In this document: positions 59,001 to 64,000 of the stretch, piece after piece
Layout: each line of letters begins with the position of its first letter
Numbering within the stretch: the stretch's first letter is position 1
From: Microthyrium microscopicum
Taxonomy: Eukaryota; Ascomycota; Dothideomycetes; Microthyriales; Microthyriaceae
Length of the DNA: 64,000 nt
Assembly: GCA_010405405.1 (NCBI GenBank)
Contig: MU004238.1
Span: forward strand, 1,502,374 to 1,566,373
Reading direction: 5' to 3'
Translations under genes and position numbers: made by a program
Notes under the pieces: generated by a model
Told to the model about the DNA's origin: nothing
The model's input: only the letters and a program-made list of their open reading frames with translations
Database searches by the model: none

Positions 59001-60213
59001 AGCCCCAGCTGGGATTCTTGTCTTGAACACCGGCCCCTGATCTGGACTGTAGGTATCATGGAATGAAAGGGGCAATGTGACACAACGAGAGAAGTTGGCA
59101 AAATAAACAGCCCCAGTGTGAGTATGCTGGTCGTCGCATGGCCGCCCTTTGGTGATGCATGAACGGACGGTTGTCCAGATTTAGATGTCGATATTGGCCA
59201 CTTTTAGTCGAAGCCGCGCTTATAAAATAAGTGATCAGGATCCATCCTTCGGTACCGGAAATGCTACAGACGTGATAGTGTCGCCTCGCTAGTTAGGCTC
59301 TTCTTGTTGGCGTGTTTCTCGCGTAATTTGTCGTTGTAGTTACAACTTACGAGCGGCTGAAATGAAAAGTGGTTTTGCAGTTGCTTGACCGGCATATGGC
59401 AGCAACGAAAGGCAACAGCATTGATGAGACGGAGCATAAATAACTTGAGATAGATGAAAGAGTCGCCACCCCCAGAATCTGCACGTCTCGGCGTCGTGGT
59501 TGTGGGCGTGGCTTGCAGTCTAGCCTGGACGTTTGACGGGTGGCAGGCTGCTCAGTGCTGACAGCAGACGTCAAAAATGCCACACAGGACGAAGACTGGT
59601 CCGTTCTTGACTATTGAGAGGCCCCTCACGCCCCTCCAAGATGGCTGTGATATGTCTCTGATATGTCATATACCAAACGTGGTAAGAATTGTACATGTAT
59701 ACAAGAGTGGTACCAAGAGCGTACAGAGTTCTGGTTCGGATAAGAATAACTTCCCCGCGAAGGTCTAGTAGTGGGCATTGTTAATTGCACGCGCGCATGG
59801 CTGGTCTAGGCCGGAACGGTTTGATAGTGCTCCATAGTGTGGTAGATCAAGAGCTGGGGTGAGATCTGGATATTAATGCATGTGCGCTCAGTACTGAGTA
59901 CAAATATTATGGTCACTGTGGTAAGTAGGTAGTGGTATCCCCGCGAATTATTTTGCTGTAGGCTGTACATTAGTTTCTTTGCTCTGCATTGCTTTGCATT
60001 GCAGCTTGTAGTGTTAATTCAATTGTAGACGATAAATACTTGGTTACAGCAATGTATATGTAAGTTGTAGTTGACCAATTGTATGATGCTAAGACCAGAA
60101 AAAGAACAAGATGAAGCAGCCAATCCTAATGGCCCCTTTAGGATCAATTGTATAGCCTCTCGTTCCTTCTGTTCTTGGAAAGTTTACCTACCTGCTAAGG
60201 CAGCGACTAGCGA
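56026..60213. other. Largest geneless stretch (about 4.2 kb)
   Basis: No frame here shows family resemblance, and none assembles with neighbours across obvious splice sites. Base composition is normal, unlike the MULE interior. It most likely holds the distal upstream region of CDC25, possibly with non-coding transcripts or a fast-evolving gene I cannot see. Confidence 0.45.
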
Positions 60214-60944
60214 ATGAATGCGCCTGCCTCGTCTGCGAGCCCGCGCTTGCCCGCTACTGTTGTTTTTTGGGGCTCACAGGTTCTTTTGGGCCACGGCTAC
60301 CCTCACACTGCACACAAGTCGGTCGCTGTTTCCCCAGTGGTCCATCGTTCCTCCCTGCCAATTCCCAAAGCATCCCTGCGCCCTTGCCATTTCCAGCCAA
60401 ACCCTCCTCCCCCATTTACCATTACCATTTTACGTGTCTACTCCACTGGAGTGCTCCGAGGCCTTGATTTGATCGTCCGTCTCCCAGTACCTGCCGCAAC
60501 TTCTGCCTCTCCACACTCCACACTCCACACTCCACAATACTCCCATCTATCCCCTCGACTGCCAATTGATAATTCCTTCTCTCTCACAATCTCAACTTGC
60601 CTCGCACTGGCTTTCAACAGCCACCCTCTGTACAACACCACCGCCCACCGCTTCCTCCCTCACTCGCCGGTATTCTCCTACTCCCTGCCTGTACTCTTAC
60701 CCCTAGCTGGCCCGATTTATACTCCCTGCTCTCACCTGCCGACGCTTCGACTCGAGTTTGGGCATCCAGATCTGTCGACTGCCGCCAATGAACCAATTGA
60801 CTTGCCTCTGAGGCCTCTTCAGTGAATCTGGCGCCTCCCGATCACGTTTCCTCCCGCGCGGAGCTGCATTTGCGCCTTCACTACAATTTTATACCCGATC
60901 AAACCTCGATTGTTTCTACTACAGAGCGCCGGTCGCGCTCCACC
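60214..60944 (+). promoter_or_regulatory. CDC25 leader region, pyrimidine-rich, with long upstream ORF
   Basis: This stretch is strongly C/T-rich on the plus strand, as in many fungal leaders. A 203-codon ATG frame (60214-60825) ends 119 bases before the CDC25 start but has low-complexity Pro/Ser/Leu/His content. A 7-base repeat of CCACACT lies at about 60509-60536. If transcribed from upstream, the frame would act as an upstream ORF. Confidence 0.4.
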
Positions 60945-63900
60945 ATGAACGGCCACGCCGGTGCTATGGCCCCGCCAGGTGCCATGTACGTTCAAGCACT
61001 TTACGATTACGATGCCGACGACCAGACTAGCCTCAGTTTTCGAGCTGGTGATATCATCCAAGTCATTACCCAATTGGAGAGTGGCTGGTGGGACGGATTC
61101 ATTAATGGTGTTCGCGGTTGGTTCCCAAGTAATTATTGCCAATTGCTAGCCAATGGCCCTCCTGTAGGAGCTCCACAAACCAATGGAGATGCCGAAGATC
61201 AAAACTCGCAACACCAGGGCTCTGAGGATGGATATGAGGATCTCGAATATGAGGAGGATTCTGAGAGCAACACAAATGGAGATGGACCGAATCTGCGCCG
61301 ACCAGAAAGCGCTGAGCAGGAGCAAGAAGAAGCTGCCTTCTGGATTCCCCAGGCTACTCCAGAAGGACGATTATATTATTACAACACCTTGACTGGAGTG
61401 ACGAGAATGGAACTTCCACTAGAAACATTTTCTGCGCCAGCGGAAAATGGTCCTCGAGAGCGCAACAACGTTTATATCCCCGACTCAACTCGGCCCCCAC
61501 CCGAACGAATGGCAGGTGGATATGAGCGCGATGATGATACTGATTATGAAAATTCCGGTTCCGACCCAGAGCCACGCTCTGCAGTAGAGCCACACCAGCA
61601 CAATCGAAGGTCGTCAGAATCAGAACGAGCTACGCGAGAGACATTTTCCGACTCCCGGACAAATCTAGGATCTAATGGACTCTCGACAACTTCATTTACT
61701 GGTGTATCCGGAGGGCCCACGTATTCCGCAATGCCACGTCAACTGTTTGATGATGGCCATGTTTTGCCATTGACCTGGAATAAGCTTCTTGAAGACCTTC
61801 GGAGTGCTGTAGACCGATTCCGATACACAGTGGACAACAATCAGCGCTCTGAAATTGTGAGACGTGCCGAGGATATATCTGATCACCTACGACTCCTCCT
61901 CTCAGCTGGCTCGGGAACAACAGACAATCATTCTGGAAATCCATCAATCATTAGCTCAAATAAGGCCCTCTATCCGATTTTTAGAGAAACAATGTCTAGA
62001 TTTTCCAAACTGGTTCTTTCGTCTCATATTGCAGCAGCAGACTATCCCCCTCTGGACGCCCATGCTAAGTGCTTGAAGGAGGCCGAGGGTATGATGAACG
62101 CTGTTTATGGCTTTGTTGATGTAGCGCGAAAGCAACGTGGCGAGGATATCCCTCGCGTGATTCCGGGTTTTGTGACTGGAAGCAATGTTGGCGGTGCATG
62201 GCGCAACAATGCCTTGGCCTCGCTCGACACCCCACCTGCACTTCCATTTTCTGACCAAGACGACTATGATGTGGTTGCAGAGCCTAACGCAAGACTCGAT
62301 TCCAAACTTGTGGATAGACTGGAAGATTTACAAAGTCTAATCAGTCAAAGTTGCAAGAAACTAGATGAACAACTCGTGTTGAATGATAAGCTTATCACTC
62401 CCTTAAGACACAAACTTATCGGAGATACTGTCTGCAAGTCCTGCGTCAAGGTTCTGGAAATTTATCGCCCATTCATTTCCACAATGGAGTCGATCAACCT
62501 TTCGCCTTTGAGTGTCGATCTCACAGATCCTCAGATCAAGGAATACAATCTCCAGAAGCAAATGGTCTACAACCTCACCATGGACTTGATGATCACTTGT
62601 CAATCGGTCGCTTCTCCCCTGGCAGATGAATGGGCCGAGGCCAAAAGAGAGTCTCTAGAAGACAGAATGAAACAAGTGAGCGCTGTGTTGAAAGATATGG
62701 ACATGGCGACAAACAACGTTATGGGTTCTGTTCGAATGATGGCAGATATGATGCCCATGGAAGATATGATGACCAAAGATGACCGCAAAAGATTACAACC
62801 GCGGGATCGAGCCATCTCAAACTCAAGCCAAAAAGTACTGGACGATGGAATGCCTCTAGAGGCGGTCCGTAGCGGCGGTACATCCAAGCTTGAGAGGATA
62901 TTCGGCGAGCTGCCTGCCCCTTTGCAAACCCAGGACGTGCCAGAATTTCTCCGTCTCGACCACGAAGGCGAAATAACCTACGACATGAAAGTGAATCCTC
63001 CACAGCTTCGTGGTGGTACGCTCACTGGCCTGATTGAGCAACTTACCCGCCATGATCGTCACAATTCTGACTTCAACAACACTTTTTTACTAACATACAA
63101 GTCTTTCACGAATGCCGAGGAGCTATTCGGAATGCTGGTGAAGCGCTGGAGTATACAGCCACCTTATGGAATCGCTCCCGATGACTATCAAACGTGGGTT
63201 GACCAAAAGCAAAAGCCCATACAATTCCGTGTCGTCAATATTCTAAAGACATGGCTGGACACCTACTGGATGGAGCCTGACTGTGAAGAGTCTCGTCACC
63301 TTCTCCAACGGATGTCTGAATTTGCAAAGAATCATGTCTCCACTACAAATACTCCTGGTGCCGCACCCTTGATTACTGCCATTGAACAACGAATGAAGGG
63401 AGAGCAACAAGTCAAGCGTCTTGTACTCACACTCAATACCCAAACCCCCACTCCTATTCTACCGCGCAACATGCGCCGACTCAAATTCCTTGATATTGAT
63501 CCTATAGAGTTTGCTCGACAACTTACTATCATCGAGTCCCGTCTTTACGGCAAGATTCGACCAATCGAATGCTTGAACAAGACATGGAACAAGACGGATC
63601 CAAATGAATCTGGGCCTCATCCTGCAGCAAATCTTAAGCAGGTCATTCTACACTCCAATCAGCTTACTAGCTGGGTGGCACAGATGATATTAACGCAGGC
63701 CGATGTCAAGAAGCGCTGCATAGTGATCAAGCACTTCGTGGCCATTGCTGATAAGTGTCGGCAGCATAACAATTTCTCTACCTTGACCTCCATTATTTCT
63801 GCTTTTGGTACAGCCCCTATTCACCGCCTCCAGCGCACATGGAAGGAGGTGAAAGGCAACACCAAGGAAACTCTTGAGTCTCTTCGAAAACTCATGGCAT

Positions 63901-64000
63901 CCTCGCGGAATTTTGCCGAGTACCGTGAGACGCTGCATAAGGCGCAGCCTCCGTGTACTCCTTTCCTTGGTGTCTATCTAACTGATTTGACTTTCATTGA
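60945..64000 (+). CDS. CDC25-type Ras guanine nucleotide exchange factor (partial)
   Basis: This protein loads GTP on Ras at the plasma membrane and so drives cAMP signalling. 3056 bases are read without a stop and the gene runs off the window end, giving 1018 codons so far. An SH3 domain lies at about residues 14-70 (YVQALYDYDADDQTSLSFRAGD). A WW-like segment is near 125-160 (FWIPQATPEGRLYYYNTLTG). A long acidic/Ser-rich and helical middle follows. The REM domain is near 680-800 (GGTLTGLIEQLTRHD, FNNTFLLTYKSF). The catalytic CDC25 domain starts near 845 (LDIDPIEFARQLTIIESRLYGKI) and is still running at PCTPFLGVYLTDLTFI. No intron is visible in the part seen. ATG 60945 has a CACC context. Confidence 0.96.
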   Translation, partial: MNGHAGAMAPPGAMYVQALYDYDADDQTSLSFRAGDIIQVITQLESGWWDGFINGVRGWFPSNYCQLLANGPPVGAPQTNGDAEDQNSQHQGSEDGYEDLEYEEDSESNTNGDGPNLRRPESAEQEQEEAAFWIPQATPEGRLYYYNTLTGVTRMELPLETFSAPAENGPRERNNVYIPDSTRPPPERMAGGYERDDDTDYENSGSDPEPRSAVEPHQHNRRSSESERATRETFSDSRTNLGSNGLSTTSFTGVSGGPTYSAMPRQLFDDGHVLPLTWNKLLEDLRSAVDRFRYTVDNNQRSEIVRRAEDISDHLRLLLSAGSGTTDNHSGNPSIISSNKALYPIFRETMSRFSKLVLSSHIAAADYPPLDAHAKCLKEAEGMMNAVYGFVDVARKQRGEDIPRVIPGFVTGSNVGGAWRNNALASLDTPPALPFSDQDDYDVVAEPNARLDSKLVDRLEDLQSLISQSCKKLDEQLVLNDKLITPLRHKLIGDTVCKSCVKVLEIYRPFISTMESINLSPLSVDLTDPQIKEYNLQKQMVYNLTMDLMITCQSVASPLADEWAEAKRESLEDRMKQVSAVLKDMDMATNNVMGSVRMMADMMPMEDMMTKDDRKRLQPRDRAISNSSQKVLDDGMPLEAVRSGGTSKLERIFGELPAPLQTQDVPEFLRLDHEGEITYDMKVNPPQLRGGTLTGLIEQLTRHDRHNSDFNNTFLLTYKSFTNAEELFGMLVKRWSIQPPYGIAPDDYQTWVDQKQKPIQFRVVNILKTWLDTYWMEPDCEESRHLLQRMSEFAKNHVSTTNTPGAAPLITAIEQRMKGEQQVKRLVLTLNTQTPTPILPRNMRRLKFLDIDPIEFARQLTIIESRLYGKIRPIECLNKTWNKTDPNESGPHPAANLKQVILHSNQLTSWVAQMILTQADVKKRCIVIKHFVAIADKCRQHNNFSTLTSIISAFGTAPIHRLQRTWKEVKGNTKETLESLRKLMASSRNFAEYRETLHKAQPPCTPFLGVYLTDLTFI

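Noticed and set aside
1-64000. tRNA, rRNA and CRISPR features
   Set aside because: I looked for tRNA T-loop motifs (GGTTCRAATCC-like), rRNA-like blocks and regularly spaced repeats by eye and found none convincing; a tRNAscan or Rfam run would settle it.

Overview
This window reads as nuclear DNA of a filamentous ascomycete. Genes are dense on both strands, introns are short (about 45-100 bases) with GT/AG ends and CTAAC/CTGAC-like branch sites, the protein families are fungal (COG5, TSR3, GPI14, POT1, CDC25, importin alpha, fungal FUSC exporters), and repeats carry C-to-T / G-to-A decay of the RIP type. The class is probably Leotiomycetes or a relative, but that is an inference. I assembled 21 protein-coding models, one broken BTB gene and one decayed transposon. 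Most spliced models were checked by requiring that the summed exon lengths be a multiple of three and that protein similarity run through the junctions.

Layout. 0-8 kb: a GGA clathrin adaptor (minus), a three-copy AT-rich repeat that forms a near-perfect hairpin, the rRNA modification enzyme TSR3 (plus), and a putative metallopeptidase-family protein that has lost its zinc motif (minus). 8-16 kb: a geneless stretch, an unknown 354-residue protein, and a complete but dead Mutator-like (MULE) DNA transposon with about 147-base terminal inverted repeats and a perfect 9-base target duplication. 16-22 kb: ureidoglycolate lyase and COG5 diverge from one intergenic region, followed by a BTB pseudogene and an intact BTB gene. 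22-33 kb: a PIN/RGG protein, the translin-associated factor TRAX diverging from the GPI mannosyltransferase GPI14, a large FUSC-type exporter of 1070 residues, and a Trp-rich unknown protein. 33-36.5 kb: three small secreted eight-cysteine proteins that share intron phases. 37-45 kb: an unknown protein, a rhomboid protease, a SEC14-like lipid transfer protein with a mitochondrial-type N-terminus, a HAD-type RNA-repair-like protein and a Cys-cluster protein. 45-56 kb: telomere protein POT1, importin alpha, a GPI-anchored GH16 glycosidase and an uncharacterised fungal protein. 56-64 kb: about 4.9 kb without a convincing gene, then the Ras exchange factor CDC25, cut by the window end.

How the genes fit together. 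Most are single-copy housekeeping genes in trafficking (GGA, COG5, GPI14, importin alpha), RNA metabolism (TSR3, TRAX, PIN, HAD-SAK), telomere care (POT1) and Ras signalling (CDC25). They do not form a pathway cluster. The accessory content is the small secreted protein trio, the MULE, the hairpin repeat and the BTB pair. The most interesting lead is the secreted eight-cysteine family. Next are the zinc-motif loss in the metallopeptidase-like protein and an unexplained switch from C-rich to G-rich coding strand inside at least six genes.
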